A stretch of DNA of 14,212 bases from Mesorhizobium sp. (lineage in GTDB: Bacteria > Pseudomonadota > Alphaproteobacteria > Rhizobiales > Rhizobiaceae), in assembly GCA_030698645.1 (NCBI GenBank), contig JAUYMV010000268.1, forward strand, positions 1 through 14,212, in the 5' to 3' direction. The position numbers were made by a program, and so were the translations under genes. The notes beneath the pieces are model-generated. The model ran no database searches, was not told the origin of the DNA, and saw only the letters and a list, made by a program, of their open reading frames with translations. Numbering within the stretch: position 1 is the stretch's first letter; the number at the start of each line of letters is the position of its first letter. Below, piece after piece: positions 1 to 7,651 of the stretch.

Positions 1-538
1 CGCCGACCAGAAACGGCTCGGCACCTGTCAGCGGATCGCCGCGCGGCGCCAGTTCGGCGAGCGGAAGGCGGTAGCTGGCGGTCGAATCGCGCGGACCGAA
101 AGCGATTCTGGCGGTCGAAAGGTCGGCAGTGGATCCGGGACCACCGGCGCGCGCGATCAGCACCGAGCGTATTCCTTGCGAGCCATCCTCCGAGACGGGG
201 GCGACCAGCGGTTCGACGCAACCGCACATGCGAAACGCGGCAGCGTAGGAACTCGACGAGTGGATCGCATATTCGATGCGCGAACTCGCCTGCGCGTCGA
301 TCAGCGCCCCATAGTCGCGCGCCACGAATATCTCGACGGGCATGGCCAGCGCGGTCGCGTAGGCGTTGCGAACGGCGGCGGCTCCTTCGATCACCGGGCC
401 GGAGCCGGGCGCCGCCACCATGCCGATGCGGAACGTGCCGAGATCCTCCCGCCAGCCGGCTCTGGCCGGCAAGATCGCCAGCCCCAGCACGGCGACAAAC
501 GATGCGGCCAGGAGGCGTCCGATTGCCATCAGCTCCAT
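1..538 (-). CDS. PhnD-like periplasmic substrate-binding protein (partial, C-terminus outside window)
   Basis: The reverse strand is open from an ATG at 538 to the left edge, about 179 codons, with the C-terminus missing. Residues 1-27 form a signal peptide: a short basic start, a hydrophobic core and an ARA cleavage site before GWRED. The mature part begins [19 protein letters not shown] and resembles the first lobe of the phosphate/phosphite/phosphonate (PhnD/TAXI-type) ABC-transporter binding proteins, which capture ligand in the periplasm. A second in-frame ATG at 529 is a possible start. An AGGA four bases before the first ATG and a GGAG three bases before the second leave the choice open. 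An MCGC motif near residue 91 could hold a disulfide. No permease or ATPase is visible, so the ligand is unknown. The gene is divergent from deoB with 51 bp between them. The fold is fairly sure; the substrate is not. Confidence 0.72.
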   Translation of the reverse strand, partial: MELMAIGRLLAASFVAVLGLAILPARAGWREDLGTFRIGMVAAPGSGPVIEGAAAVRNAYATALAMPVEIFVARDYGALIDAQASSRIEYAIHSSSSYAAAFRMCGCVEPLVAPVSEDGSQGIRSVLIARAGGPGSTADLSTARIAFGPRDSTASYRLPLAELAPRGDPLTGAEPFLVG

Positions 539-569
539 TCAATCCTATCTGTCGATCGGAGTTCAATCC
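538..569. repeat. Direct repeat TTCAATCC, two copies 24 bp apart
   Basis: TTCAATCC occurs at 538-545 and again at 562-569 in the short divergent gap between the PhnD-like gene and deoB. The 24-bp period puts both copies on nearly the same helix face, as expected for a paired operator. The first copy touches the start codon of the leftward gene. Two 8-mers in one gap could be chance, and no known operator is recognised. Confidence 0.3.
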
Positions 570-589
570 ACCCGATCCGCAGGCACATC

Positions 590-1831
590 ATGGCACGCGC
601 CTTTCTCTTCGTCCTCGACTCCTTCGGAATCGGCGGGGCACCGGATGCCGCCGCATTCGGTGACGAGGGCGCCGACACGTTCGGCCATATTGCAGCCGCC
701 TGTGCGGTGGGCAAGGGCGACCAGGCCGGCTTGCGCGCAGGTCCGCTCGCCATCCCCAACATGATTGCGCTCGGCCTCGGCGAAGCCGCGCGCACGGCGA
801 CGGGGGTACTGCCGGCGGGAATCGAGGCGGTCGCCTCGCCGGCGGGATTTTACGGCGCGGCGCAGGAAGTATCCGACGGCAAGGACACGCCGTCCGGCCA
901 TTGGGAGATCGCCGGCGTTCCTGTGCCGTTCAAATGGGGCTATTTCCCGCACACCATTCCGACCTTTCCGGCCGACCTGACTGCGGCGATCGTGCGTGAG
1001 GCCGGACTGCCCGGCATTCTCGGCGACCGTCATGCGTCGGGCACCGAAATCATCGCAGAACTCGGCGAGGAGCACATCAGGAGCGGCAAGCCGATCTGCT
1101 ACACGTCGGGGGACTCGGTGTTCCAGATCGCCGCGCACGAAACGCATTTCGGTCTCGAGCGGCTCTACGAACTGTGCCTGATCGTCCGGCGCCTGGTCGA
1201 TCCGCTGGTCATCGGCCGCGTCATCGCGCGGCCTTTCATCGGCGAAACGGCGGCGACTTTCGTGCGTACCTCCAACCGGCGCGACTATGCGGTGCTGCCG
1301 CCGGAGCCGACGCTCGCCGACCGCCTGGTGGCACGCGGCAGCCGCGTCATCGGCATCGGCAAGATCGGCGACATTTTCGCCCATCAGGGCATTTCGGAGA
1401 CGCGCAAGGCGGCCGGCAACATGGCGCTCTTCGACGCCACGCTGGGCGCCATGGACGATACGCGCGATGGCGATCTCGTTTTTGCCAACTTCGTCGATTT
1501 CGACATGAATTTCGGACACCGGCGCGACATTCCGGGTTACGCGGACGCGCTGGAGCAGTTCGACCGGCGTCTGCCGGAGGCGATCGCCAAGCTCAGGCGA
1601 GGCGATCTCCTCTTGATAACCGCCGATCACGGCTGCGATCCATCCTGGCGGGGCACCGATCACACGCGCGAATGCGTGCCGATCTTCGGCACCGGCCCGG
1701 ATCTGACCCCGGCCGCGGTCGGCCTGCGCAAGACCTTCGCCGATATCGGCGAGACGGTGGCGGCCCATCTCGGCCTGGCGCCCGGACGGCACGGAACCTC
1801 GTTCAGACATCTGCTCGGCGGCGATGCCTGA
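590..1831 (+). CDS. deoB: Phosphopentomutase
   Basis: This 413-residue protein interconverts ribose 1-phosphate or deoxyribose 1-phosphate with the 5-phosphate sugars, linking nucleoside breakdown to central metabolism in the cytoplasm. It belongs to the alkaline phosphatase superfamily and needs Mn2+. Residues 9-19 ([11 protein letters not shown]) hold the first metal aspartate, D10. [10 protein letters not shown] at about 97-106 carries the threonine that is phosphorylated in the family, T100 here. [17 protein letters not shown] from about residue 345 supplies the remaining metal ligands. The length is normal for DeoB. The frame is open further upstream, to 176, but homology begins at MARAFLF, so the start at 590 is preferred. 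Its Shine-Dalgarno is weak (AGG at 581-583). The last eight bases overlap mutM, so the two genes are probably cotranscribed. No other deoxyribonucleoside catabolic gene is in view. Confidence 0.95.
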   Translation: MARAFLFVLDSFGIGGAPDAAAFGDEGADTFGHIAAACAVGKGDQAGLRAGPLAIPNMIALGLGEAARTATGVLPAGIEAVASPAGFYGAAQEVSDGKDTPSGHWEIAGVPVPFKWGYFPHTIPTFPADLTAAIVREAGLPGILGDRHASGTEIIAELGEEHIRSGKPICYTSGDSVFQIAAHETHFGLERLYELCLIVRRLVDPLVIGRVIARPFIGETAATFVRTSNRRDYAVLPPEPTLADRLVARGSRVIGIGKIGDIFAHQGISETRKAAGNMALFDATLGAMDDTRDGDLVFANFVDFDMNFGHRRDIPGYADALEQFDRRLPEAIAKLRRGDLLLITADHGCDPSWRGTDHTRECVPIFGTGPDLTPAAVGLRKTFADIGETVAAHLGLAPGRHGTSFRHLLGGDA

Positions 1832-2717
1832 GCTTCCAGAGGTCGAGACGGTACGGCGCGGCCTTCAGCCGGTCTTCGAGGGATCGACGATCGAGCGGGT
1901 CGAGCAGCGCCGGCCAGATCTGCGATTTCCGTTTCCGGCATCCTTCGTCGAGCGCCTGACCGGGCGTCGCGTAACCGCGCTCGGCAGGCGCGCGAAATAC
2001 CTCACCCTGCATCTCGATGACGGGCTTGTGCTGATCAGCCATCTCGGCATGTCCGGCTCTTACCGGATCGACGCAGGCGGGGAGGAGTCAATCCCCGGCG
2101 CGTTCCACGCCGAGCGCTCGAAGGACAGGGCGCACGACCATGTGACGTTTCATCTACGATCGCCCCTCGGCACGCAGAATCGCGTCGTCTTCAACGATCC
2201 GCGACGCTTCGGCTTCATGCTGTTCGCCGAGCCGGGCCTGCTCGACCAGCACAAGCTGCTTGCCGGGCTGGGCGTCGAGCCGACGGGGAACCGGCTGGAC
2301 GGAGAGACCCTCGCGGCCCTCTTTCGCGACAAGATGACCCCCCTCAAGGCGGCTCTCCTCGACCAGAGGCTGATTGCGGGTCTCGGCAACATCTACGTCT
2401 CGGAGGCGCTATGGCGCGCCGGCCTGTCGCCGCGCCGTCTGGCCGGCTCGATAGCCGGGGCTCCGGGGCGTCCCGGCGCTCGCGCGGCAAGGCTGGCGAC
2501 GTCCGTGCGGGAGGTGATTGCCGACGCGATCGCGGCTGGCGGGTCCTCATTGCGCGACTATGTCCACGCCGACGGCTCGCTCGGCTACTTCCAGCATTCG
2601 TTTTCGGTCTATGGCCGTGAGGGCGGGCCTTGCCGACGCGCGGGCTGCGGCGGCACCATCAAGCGGATCGTGCAATCCGGGCGGTCGACTTTCTATTGCC
2701 CGTCCTGCCAGCATTAG
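1824..2717 (+). CDS. mutM: Formamidopyrimidine-DNA glycosylase (bifunctional glycosylase/AP lyase)
   Basis: MutM (Fpg) removes 8-oxoguanine and formamidopyrimidines from DNA and nicks the resulting abasic site. The 297-residue product starts [14 protein letters not shown], giving the catalytic Pro2 (after Met removal) and Glu3. Lys58 lies in RRAKYL. The void-filling residues are visible as Met76 (HLGMSG), Arg128 and Phe129 (NDPRRFGF). The helix-two-turn-helix segment is [17 protein letters not shown]. The C-terminal zinc finger uses Cys270, Cys275, Cys292 and Cys295; its first pair is spaced CX4C rather than the CX2C of E. coli, which I recall as common in alphaproteobacteria. The product is longer than E. 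coli MutM (269 residues), partly from an insert around residues 85-105. The start codon lies inside the end of deoB, so translational coupling is likely. Confidence 0.97.
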   Translation: MPELPEVETVRRGLQPVFEGSTIERVEQRRPDLRFPFPASFVERLTGRRVTALGRRAKYLTLHLDDGLVLISHLGMSGSYRIDAGGEESIPGAFHAERSKDRAHDHVTFHLRSPLGTQNRVVFNDPRRFGFMLFAEPGLLDQHKLLAGLGVEPTGNRLDGETLAALFRDKMTPLKAALLDQRLIAGLGNIYVSEALWRAGLSPRRLAGSIAGAPGRPGARAARLATSVREVIADAIAAGGSSLRDYVHADGSLGYFQHSFSVYGREGGPCRRAGCGGTIKRIVQSGRSTFYCPSCQH

Positions 2718-2758
2718 GCTAACCCTCGTCGGACGCAGGACGGCGAACGGAGGGTGCC

Positions 2759-3532
2759 ATGGCCTATGAGACAATTCTCGTCGAGACGCGCGACAAGGTC
2801 GGGCTGATCACGCTCAATCGTCCGAAGGCGCTCAATGCGCTGAACACCACGATGCTGAAGGACGTCGTCGACGCCCTGCAGGCGTTTGAGGCCGATCCGG
2901 CGATCGGCGCGATCGTCATCACGGGGTCGGATAAGGCGTTTGCAGCGGGCGCCGACATCCGCGAGATGCAGTCGAAAACCTACATCGAGGTCTACCTTGG
3001 GGACTTCTTCGCCGGTTGGGACGCGATGACGCGCATCCGCAAGCCGATCATCGCCGCGGTTTCCGGTTACGCCCTCGGCGGCGGCTGCGAACTCGCCATG
3101 ATGTGCGACTTCATCATCGCCGCAGACAGCGCCAAGTTCGGCCAGCCCGAAATCACGCTCGGCATCATGCCGGGCATGGGCGGCTCGCAGCGGCTGACAC
3201 GCTTTGTCGGAAAGTCGAAGGCGATGGACATGTGCCTGACCGGACGAATGATGGACGCGGCCGAGGCCGAACGGTCGGGATTGGTCTCGCGCGTGGTGCC
3301 GGCGGCAGACCTCCTCGACGAAACCTTCAAGGCGGCCGCCAAGATCGCCGCCTTCTCGCTTCCGGCCGTGATGATGACCAAGGAGGCGGTCAACCGATCC
3401 TACGAAACGACGCTCACCGAGGGACTGCGTTTCGAACGGCGGGTTTTCCATTCGATGTTCGCGCTCGACGATCAGAAGGAAGGCATGGCGGCGTTTTCGG
3501 AGAAACGTCCGGCGGAGTTCCGCAATCGGTGA
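2759..3532 (+). CDS. Enoyl-CoA hydratase (crotonase family)
   Basis: This cytoplasmic enzyme of 257 residues should hydrate trans-2-enoyl-CoA to L-3-hydroxyacyl-CoA in beta-oxidation. The crotonase signature is complete. [11 protein letters not shown] (about 60-70) and [11 protein letters not shown] (104-114) form the oxyanion hole with Ala65 and Gly108. Glu111 and Glu131 (GQPEITLG) match the two catalytic glutamates of rat mitochondrial hydratase (144 and 164) with the same spacing. The C-terminal trimerisation helices end in [12 protein letters not shown], typical of short-chain hydratases. A strong Shine-Dalgarno, GGAGGG at 2749-2754, fixes the start. It lies 41 bp after mutM in the same direction and is probably cotranscribed with it. 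The paralogue and chain-length preference cannot be read from sequence, so no symbol is given. Confidence 0.93.
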   Translation: MAYETILVETRDKVGLITLNRPKALNALNTTMLKDVVDALQAFEADPAIGAIVITGSDKAFAAGADIREMQSKTYIEVYLGDFFAGWDAMTRIRKPIIAAVSGYALGGGCELAMMCDFIIAADSAKFGQPEITLGIMPGMGGSQRLTRFVGKSKAMDMCLTGRMMDAAEAERSGLVSRVVPAADLLDETFKAAAKIAAFSLPAVMMTKEAVNRSYETTLTEGLRFERRVFHSMFALDDQKEGMAAFSEKRPAEFRNR

Positions 3533-3570
3533 CGATCCGCGCCGCGGAGCCTTTTGCGCGCCGTAGATCG

Positions 3571-3599
3571 TTGACGCACCGGAAAAGCTCGATTATAAG
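3571..3599 (+). promoter_or_regulatory. Near-consensus sigma-70 type promoter for rpsT
   Basis: TTGACG at 3571-3576 and TATAAG at 3594-3599 are separated by exactly 17 bp. Each hexamer matches the housekeeping consensus at five of six positions. Transcription would start near 3606 and leave an rpsT leader of about 89 nt. This is the best promoter match in the window, which fits a highly expressed ribosomal protein gene. Confidence 0.75.
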
Positions 3600-3612
3600 C
3601 CGCCACACCTGA

Positions 3613-3667
3613 GGCGGCCCAACGGCCGCCCGATCATTTTTGGCATGTCCCTGGCAACAGCCGGGAC
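3613..3667 (+). promoter_or_regulatory. Two tandem hairpins in the rpsT 5' leader
   Basis: The first hairpin pairs GGCGGCC (3613-3619) with GGCCGCC (3624-3630) around a CAAC loop. It is followed, after six bases, by a T5 run. The second pairs GTCCC plus GGC (3647-3651, 3653-3655, with one bulged T) with GCC plus GGGAC (3660-3667) around an AACA loop. Both lie downstream of the predicted rpsT start site, so they belong to the rpsT leader RNA. The first could also weakly terminate transcripts from the enoyl-CoA hydratase gene. A role in S20 feedback control is plausible but not shown. Confidence 0.5.
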
Positions 3668-3694
3668 TTTGCGGAACCGGAAAGAGGAATCACC

Positions 3695-3961
3695 ATGGCC
3701 AATACGTCTTCGGCCAAGAAGGCAACCCGTAAGATCGCCCGGCGGGCCGCAGTGAACAAGAACCGCCGTTCGCGCGTGCGGTCGTTCATCCGCAAGGTCG
3801 AAGAAGCCCTGGCGTCCGGCGACCAGTCGGCGGCCAAGGCGGCGTTCACTGCGGCGCAGCCTGAATTGATGCGCGCAGCCTCCAAAGGCGTACTGCATGC
3901 CAACACAGCGTCCCGCAAGGTTTCGCGACTCGCACAGCGCGTCAAGGCGCTCTCCGCCTAG
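3695..3961 (+). CDS. rpsT: 30S ribosomal protein S20
   Basis: S20 is a small, basic, three-helix protein that binds 16S rRNA during assembly of the 30S subunit. The 88-residue product starts [21 protein letters not shown], has the usual [18 protein letters not shown] segment, and ends in a basic helix ([16 protein letters not shown]). Length and composition match the family. AGAGG at 3683-3687 stands seven bases before the ATG. The gene has its own promoter, a structured leader and a strong terminator, so it is a single-gene unit between the mutM/hydratase genes and dnaA. Placement of rpsT before dnaA is familiar in Rhizobiales. Confidence 0.97.
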   Translation: MANTSSAKKATRKIARRAAVNKNRRSRVRSFIRKVEEALASGDQSAAKAAFTAAQPELMRAASKGVLHANTASRKVSRLAQRVKALSA

Positions 3962-3989
3962 CTTCCAGCATCCAATTTCCGACCTGATG

Positions 3990-4017
3990 ACCCGGCGTTT
4001 TGCGCCGGGTTTTTTTA
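3990..4017 (+). terminator. Rho-independent terminator of rpsT
   Basis: CCCGGCG (3991-3997) pairs with CGCCGGG (4003-4009) around a TTTTG loop, and an outer A-T pair extends the stem. A run of T residues begins at once (4010-4017). This is a textbook intrinsic terminator, 28 bp after the rpsT stop. Confidence 0.92.
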
Positions 4018-4169
4018 TTTGCCGCCGAATTGCTTCCGGTAAGGTCTTGGTTCCGTTGCGCAACCGGCTTTATTTGCCGGCGTCGGCCTTCACCGGGCCG
4101 CAAGCGCTCCCCATGTCGGCTCCGCCGCAGCGAGTCGCCTGTCAATATTAACTCAAATAATTCAGATGC

Positions 4170-4199
4170 TTATCCGAGGATATCCACAGCTTGTCCACG
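4170..4199 (+). promoter_or_regulatory. Phased cluster of three DnaA-box-like 9-mers
   Basis: Compared with TTATCCACA, the 9-mers are TTATCCGAG at 4170 (6 of 9), ATATCCACA at 4180 (8 of 9) and TTGTCCACG at 4191 (7 of 9). All are in the same orientation, with start-to-start distances of 10 and 11 bp, about one helical turn each. They lie upstream of dnaA, where DnaA protein often controls its own gene. Confidence 0.5.
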
Positions 4200-4281
4200 G
4201 CAGCCGCAGTGTGTGCGCGGCAAATGAGTGTCAAGCGCTTTTTTTGACATTTTTTAATGTTGGGGGGGGCCAAAATGGCCC

Positions 4282-4290
4282 TGTGGAAAA
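4282..4290 (-). promoter_or_regulatory. DnaA-box-like 9-mer on the reverse strand
   Basis: TGTGGAAAA reads TTTTCCACA on the reverse strand, matching 8 of 9 positions of the DnaA box. It lies about 90 bp from the cluster at 4170-4199 and opposes it in orientation. A GANTC site (4297-4301) follows closely. Confidence 0.4.
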
Positions 4291-4391
4291 GGGTTTGATT
4301 CAAAACAGTTTAGTGGAAAGGCGCCCGCCTCGCGATGCCGAGTCAAGGCCTTTCGACCCCTTCAGGCATTAATAAACCTTTACCTTCGCCC

Positions 4392-4419
4392 TTGCCCTGC
4401 CGCCCGCGTTTTTTGTATT
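4392..4419 (+). promoter_or_regulatory. Possible dnaA promoter
   Basis: TTGCCC at 4392-4397 and TGTATT at 4414-4419 are 16 bp apart, each matching four of six consensus positions. A start near 4426 would give dnaA a leader of about 300 nt. The match is moderate and other start sites are possible. Confidence 0.3.
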
Positions 4420-4732
4420 GTCCGGTTATCGAGAGAGCGGGCGTGCGGCTCGTTTAAGTCAAAAACATTACGCATTTTCGTTCGCGGACAAAGTTCGCGA
4501 AGACGGCGTTTATGTCTCTCGTGGCGGCGGGAAACTGCTGTCCTTCATTCCAGGGATCGGGGCCTGCGGTCTGGCGTTTTGCCGGATATCGCGGAGTTGT
4601 GTCTGGATGAGACTAGGGGGCGCAAGCTTCCGGAAAGACGTTGCGGACGCGGAGCCGGCCAAAGAGCGGCCCGCTAACAGAAATGCGGGGCAGATGCCGG
4701 TCTGACGGGGACCTGCATCAGAAGGCAAGCGA

Positions 4733-6319
4733 ATGGTCGACAGAACGAGGAAGACGACTATGCAAAGCGGCATTGCGATGGGGGTTGAAGCGGGTATCCC
4801 GATTACGGCGACGGGCATGCGCGTGCCCTTGCGGGACACGGACTGCGATTTACCGGGCGCAATCAGCGGTTCGGCGAACTTCGAACGGGTCAAGGCGCAG
4901 CTCAAGGCGCGCGTCGGGCACGACGTCTACTCGAGCTGGTTCGGTCGGATGAAGCTGGCCGAGATGTCGAAAGGCCTGGTTCGACTTTCTGTGCCGACGG
5001 CGTTTCTCCGGTCCTGGATCAACGGCCATTACCTCGACATGATCGCCGAGCTTTGGCGCGACCAGGATCCGACGGCGCTGAAGGTGGAGATCGTCGTGCG
5101 AAGCCCGGTCCGGCACGGCGCGACGGTTCCCGAGGCTGCCGAGCCCGGCCTGAAGAAGACGTCGCGCCAGTCCGAAACCGCGCTTGCCTCGGGCATGCTG
5201 GCTGGACCGAAGATCGAGCGTAATGGCGCGATCCGCACCGTGTTCACCGAGCATGATCCGCGACCGGGTTCGCTCGGCTCGCCGCTCGACGCGCGCTATA
5301 CCTTCCAGTCCTTCATCGACGGCGCGTCCAACCGCGTCGCCTATGCGGCTGCGAAAACCGTGGCGGAGGCCGGTCCGGGCTCCGTGCGCTTCAATCCACT
5401 GTTCATCCACGCCTCTGTCGGACTTGGCAAGACGCATCTGCTGCAGGCGATCGCCGCCGAGGCTCTCAAGACCAATCCGAAATCGCGCGTCGTCTACCTG
5501 ACGGCCGAATACTTCATGTGGCGCTTCGCCACAGCGATCCGCGATAACAACGCTCTGACGCTGAAAGAACAGCTGCGTGACATCGACCTCTTGATTATCG
5601 ACGACATGCAGTTCTTGCAGGGCAAGTCGATCCAGAACGAGTTCTGCCACCTGATCAACATGCTGCTCGATAGCGCCAAGCAGGTGGTGGTGGCCGCCGA
5701 CCGGCCGCCCTCTGAGCTGGAATCGCTCGAGCCACGCGTCCGTTCGCGGTTGAACGGCGGCGTCGCTCTCGAAATGGCTGCGCCCGACTACCAGATGCGG
5801 CTGTCCATGCTGCAGCAGCGGCTGGCCGCGTCGATGGCGGAAGACCAGTCGTTGGCGATCCCGGACGAAATCCTCGAGCATGTCGCCCGCACGGTCACCG
5901 GCAGCGGCCGCGAGCTCGAGGGTGCGTTCAACCAGCTGATCTTCCGGCAGTCCTTCGAGCCGCAAATCACACTGGAACGGATCGACGAACTGCTCGGCCA
6001 TATCTACCGCTCGGGCGAGCCCAAGCGGGTGCGCATCGAGGACATCCAGCGCATCGTGGCGCGCCACTACAACGTATCGAAAACCGAGCTCCTCTCCAAC
6101 CGGCGTACGCGCACGATCGTCAAGCCGCGCCAGGTGGCGATGTTTCTGTCGAAGGTGTTGACGCCGCGCTCCCTGCCCGAGATCGGACGCCGTTTCGGAG
6201 GTCGCGATCACACGACGGTATTGCACGCGGTGCGCAAGATCGAAGGCTTGTCGAACAGCGACACGACACTGGCGCAGGAACTCGAACTGCTCCGCCGGCT
6301 GATCAACGACCAGGCCTGA
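4733..6319 (+). CDS. dnaA: Chromosomal replication initiator protein DnaA
   Basis: DnaA binds DnaA boxes, oligomerises with ATP and opens the replication origin. From the first start the product has 528 residues. Domain I lies at about 48-110 ([20 protein letters not shown] onward). A variable linker spans about 120-180. The AAA+ domain follows, with Walker A GLGKTH at 230-235, Walker B LLIIDD at 286-291 and a sensor region [19 protein letters not shown]. Domain IV ends the protein and contains the family signature [11 protein letters not shown] near residue 492. Two starts are credible: ATG 4733 with AAGG at 4722-4725, and ATG 4760 (MQSGIAMG) with GAGG at 4747-4750. Both lie before domain I, so function is unaffected. 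A strong terminator follows, so dnaA is transcribed apart from dnaN. Confidence 0.97.
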   Translation: MVDRTRKTTMQSGIAMGVEAGIPITATGMRVPLRDTDCDLPGAISGSANFERVKAQLKARVGHDVYSSWFGRMKLAEMSKGLVRLSVPTAFLRSWINGHYLDMIAELWRDQDPTALKVEIVVRSPVRHGATVPEAAEPGLKKTSRQSETALASGMLAGPKIERNGAIRTVFTEHDPRPGSLGSPLDARYTFQSFIDGASNRVAYAAAKTVAEAGPGSVRFNPLFIHASVGLGKTHLLQAIAAEALKTNPKSRVVYLTAEYFMWRFATAIRDNNALTLKEQLRDIDLLIIDDMQFLQGKSIQNEFCHLINMLLDSAKQVVVAADRPPSELESLEPRVRSRLNGGVALEMAAPDYQMRLSMLQQRLAASMAEDQSLAIPDEILEHVARTVTGSGRELEGAFNQLIFRQSFEPQITLERIDELLGHIYRSGEPKRVRIEDIQRIVARHYNVSKTELLSNRRTRTIVKPRQVAMFLSKVLTPRSLPEIGRRFGGRDHTTVLHAVRKIEGLSNSDTTLAQELELLRRLINDQA

Positions 6320-6341
6320 CCAACGCTTCGGCATGGTGTCT

Positions 6342-6371
6342 CGCCGGCCGCCGCAGTGCGGCCGGCGTTTT
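6342..6371 (+). terminator. Rho-independent terminator of dnaA
   Basis: A perfect 10-bp stem, CGCCGGCCGC (6342-6351) with GCGGCCGGCG (6358-6367), closes a CGCAGT loop and is followed by TTTT (6368-6371). It starts 22 bp after the dnaA stop. The short T run may leave some readthrough into dnaN. Confidence 0.85.
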
Positions 6372-6532
6372 CCCCAAGGCATACCCGCCGATTGCCTGCA
6401 CGACAGCGCGGCGGGCTTGCCTTTGCCGGCGTTTTCCTGTCAGTTTGCTAGCGAATCCTGCCCTTTTCCGGGCGTGTCCGCGTGGGCGTCCGTCGCCCGC
6501 GTCCGCTGCCTTCACTGAAACGAGACCGGGTC

Positions 6533-7651
6533 ATGCGTGTAACTCTCGAACGTGCCAATCTCCTGAAGTCGCTGAACCACGTTCATCGCGTCGTGGAACG
6601 TCGCAACACGATCCCGATCCTGTCGAACGTGCTCCTGAAGGCCGATGGCGCCAGCCTCGAGATGAAGGCGACCGATCTCGACCTGGAGATGACCGAGGCG
6701 ACGGCGGCCCAGGTCGAGCGGACGGGTGCGACGACGGTGCCGGCGCATCTGCTCTACGACATCGTGCGCAAGCTGCCGGATGGCGCGGAGGTCATGCTGA
6801 AAATGGCCGACGACGGCAATTCGATGACGGTGGTTTCCGGCCGCGCCAGTTTCCGCCTGCAGTGTCTGCCGCAGTCCGACTTCCCCGAACTCTCGGCCGG
6901 ATCGTTCTCGCATATCTTCCGCATGGAATCGTCCGTGCTGAAGCACCTCATCGACAAGACGCAGTTCGCCATTTCGACGGAGGAAACGCGCTATTACCTG
7001 AACGGCATCTATCTGCACACGATCGAGAGCGGCGGCACGCTCAAGTTGCGCTCGGTCGCGACAGACGGTCACCGGCTGGCGCGCGCCGAGACCGACGCTC
7101 CGGCGGGCTCCGAAGGCATGCCCGGCATCATCATCCCACGCAAGACCGTCAGCGAGTTGCAGAAGCTCGTCGACAATCCCGACGTGGCCGTGACCGTCGA
7201 GCTCTCCGACACCAAGATCCGCTTCACGATCGGCAGCGTGGTGCTGACCTCCAAGCTGATCGACGGGACGTTCCCCGACTATCAACGGGTTATCCCGACC
7301 GGTAACGACAAGCTGCTCGTCATCGACCGCCAGAGCTTCGCCCAGGCGGTCGATCGCGTCTCGACGATCTCATCCGAGCGCGGGCGGGCCGTGAAAATGA
7401 CGATCGCCGACGGCCAGGTGACGCTTGCCGTCAACAATCCGGACTCGGGCAGCGCCACGGAAGAGATCCCGGCCGATTACAGCTCGGACCCGATCGAGAT
7501 CGGGTTCAATGCGCGCTATCTGCTCGATGTCGCGGCGCAACTGACCGGCAGCGAGGCTCGTTTCATGCTGGCTGACGCCGGCGCCCCGACGCTGATCCAG
7601 GACGCCAGCGACGCGCATGCGCTCTACGTCCTGATGCCGATGCGTGTCTAG
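6533..7651 (+). CDS. dnaN: DNA polymerase III beta subunit (sliding clamp)
   Basis: The beta clamp is a ring-shaped dimer that encircles DNA and tethers DNA polymerase III and repair proteins. The 372-residue product fits the family length. It starts MRVTLERANLLKSLNHVHRV and contains VVERRNTIPILSNVLL (first domain), SGRASFRLQCLPQSDFPEL and LTSKLIDGTFPDYQRVIP (second domain). It ends in the usual AHALYVLMPMRV tail, part of the hydrophobic pocket that receives clamp-binding motifs. The frame is open to an upstream ATG at 6482, but homology begins at 6533. The ribosome binding site before 6533 is poor. A terminator separates it from dnaA, so a promoter is expected in 6372-6532; I see none that is convincing. 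The stop overlaps the recF start. Confidence 0.97.
   Translation: MRVTLERANLLKSLNHVHRVVERRNTIPILSNVLLKADGASLEMKATDLDLEMTEATAAQVERTGATTVPAHLLYDIVRKLPDGAEVMLKMADDGNSMTVVSGRASFRLQCLPQSDFPELSAGSFSHIFRMESSVLKHLIDKTQFAISTEETRYYLNGIYLHTIESGGTLKLRSVATDGHRLARAETDAPAGSEGMPGIIIPRKTVSELQKLVDNPDVAVTVELSDTKIRFTIGSVVLTSKLIDGTFPDYQRVIPTGNDKLLVIDRQSFAQAVDRVSTISSERGRAVKMTIADGQVTLAVNNPDSGSATEEIPADYSSDPIEIGFNARYLLDVAAQLTGSEARFMLADAGAPTLIQDASDAHALYVLMPMRV

Larger units (their letters stand above)
4018..4732. other. dnaA upstream region of about 710 bp with no convincing gene
   Basis: No reading frame here looks like a protein by composition or homology. The left half is the most AT-rich part of the window (about 4141-4260) and holds the phased DnaA-box-like motifs, a T7 run at 4239-4245 and a G8 run at 4262-4269. 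TGTCAA (4229-4234) and TTGACA (4244-4249) form an inverted repeat around the palindrome AAGCGCTT (4233-4240). GANTC sites lie at 4132, 4297 and 4340. The right half (about 4430-4732) is GC-rich and would form a long dnaA leader. A small hairpin is possible there (TTCGCG at 4481-4486 with CGCGAA at 4496-4501). The region most likely controls dnaA; see the rejected list for the origin question. Confidence 0.55.

Noticed and set aside
176..589. N-terminal extension of the deoB frame starting at 176
   Set aside because: It runs antisense to the PhnD-like gene, has low-complexity composition and no match to DeoB, whose homology begins at the ATG at 590.
563..1810. 415-codon reverse-strand frame over deoB
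   Set aside because: Arg/Ala/Asp-rich shadow typical of high-GC coding DNA, opposite a clear deoB; no recognisable domain.
3613..3641. Intrinsic terminator of the enoyl-CoA hydratase gene
   Set aside because: The T run begins six bases after the stem, and the hairpin lies downstream of the rpsT promoter, so it is listed as a leader element instead.
4418..4705. 95-codon forward frame upstream of dnaA, starting at TTG
   Set aside because: No ribosome binding site, no recognisable domain and unusual composition; more likely dnaA leader.
4018..4732. Chromosomal origin oriC
   Set aside because: AT-rich DNA and DnaA-like motifs beside dnaA suggest it, but few boxes are good matches, and in studied Rhizobiales and Caulobacter the origin lies near hemE. 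Whole-replicon skew would be needed.
4850..6382. 510-codon reverse-strand frame over dnaA
   Set aside because: Shadow frame opposite a complete dnaA; no family resemblance, and it runs through the dnaA terminator.
6482..6532. 17-residue N-terminal extension of DnaN
   Set aside because: Basic residues with no match to the clamp family; the conserved start MRVTLE is at 6533.
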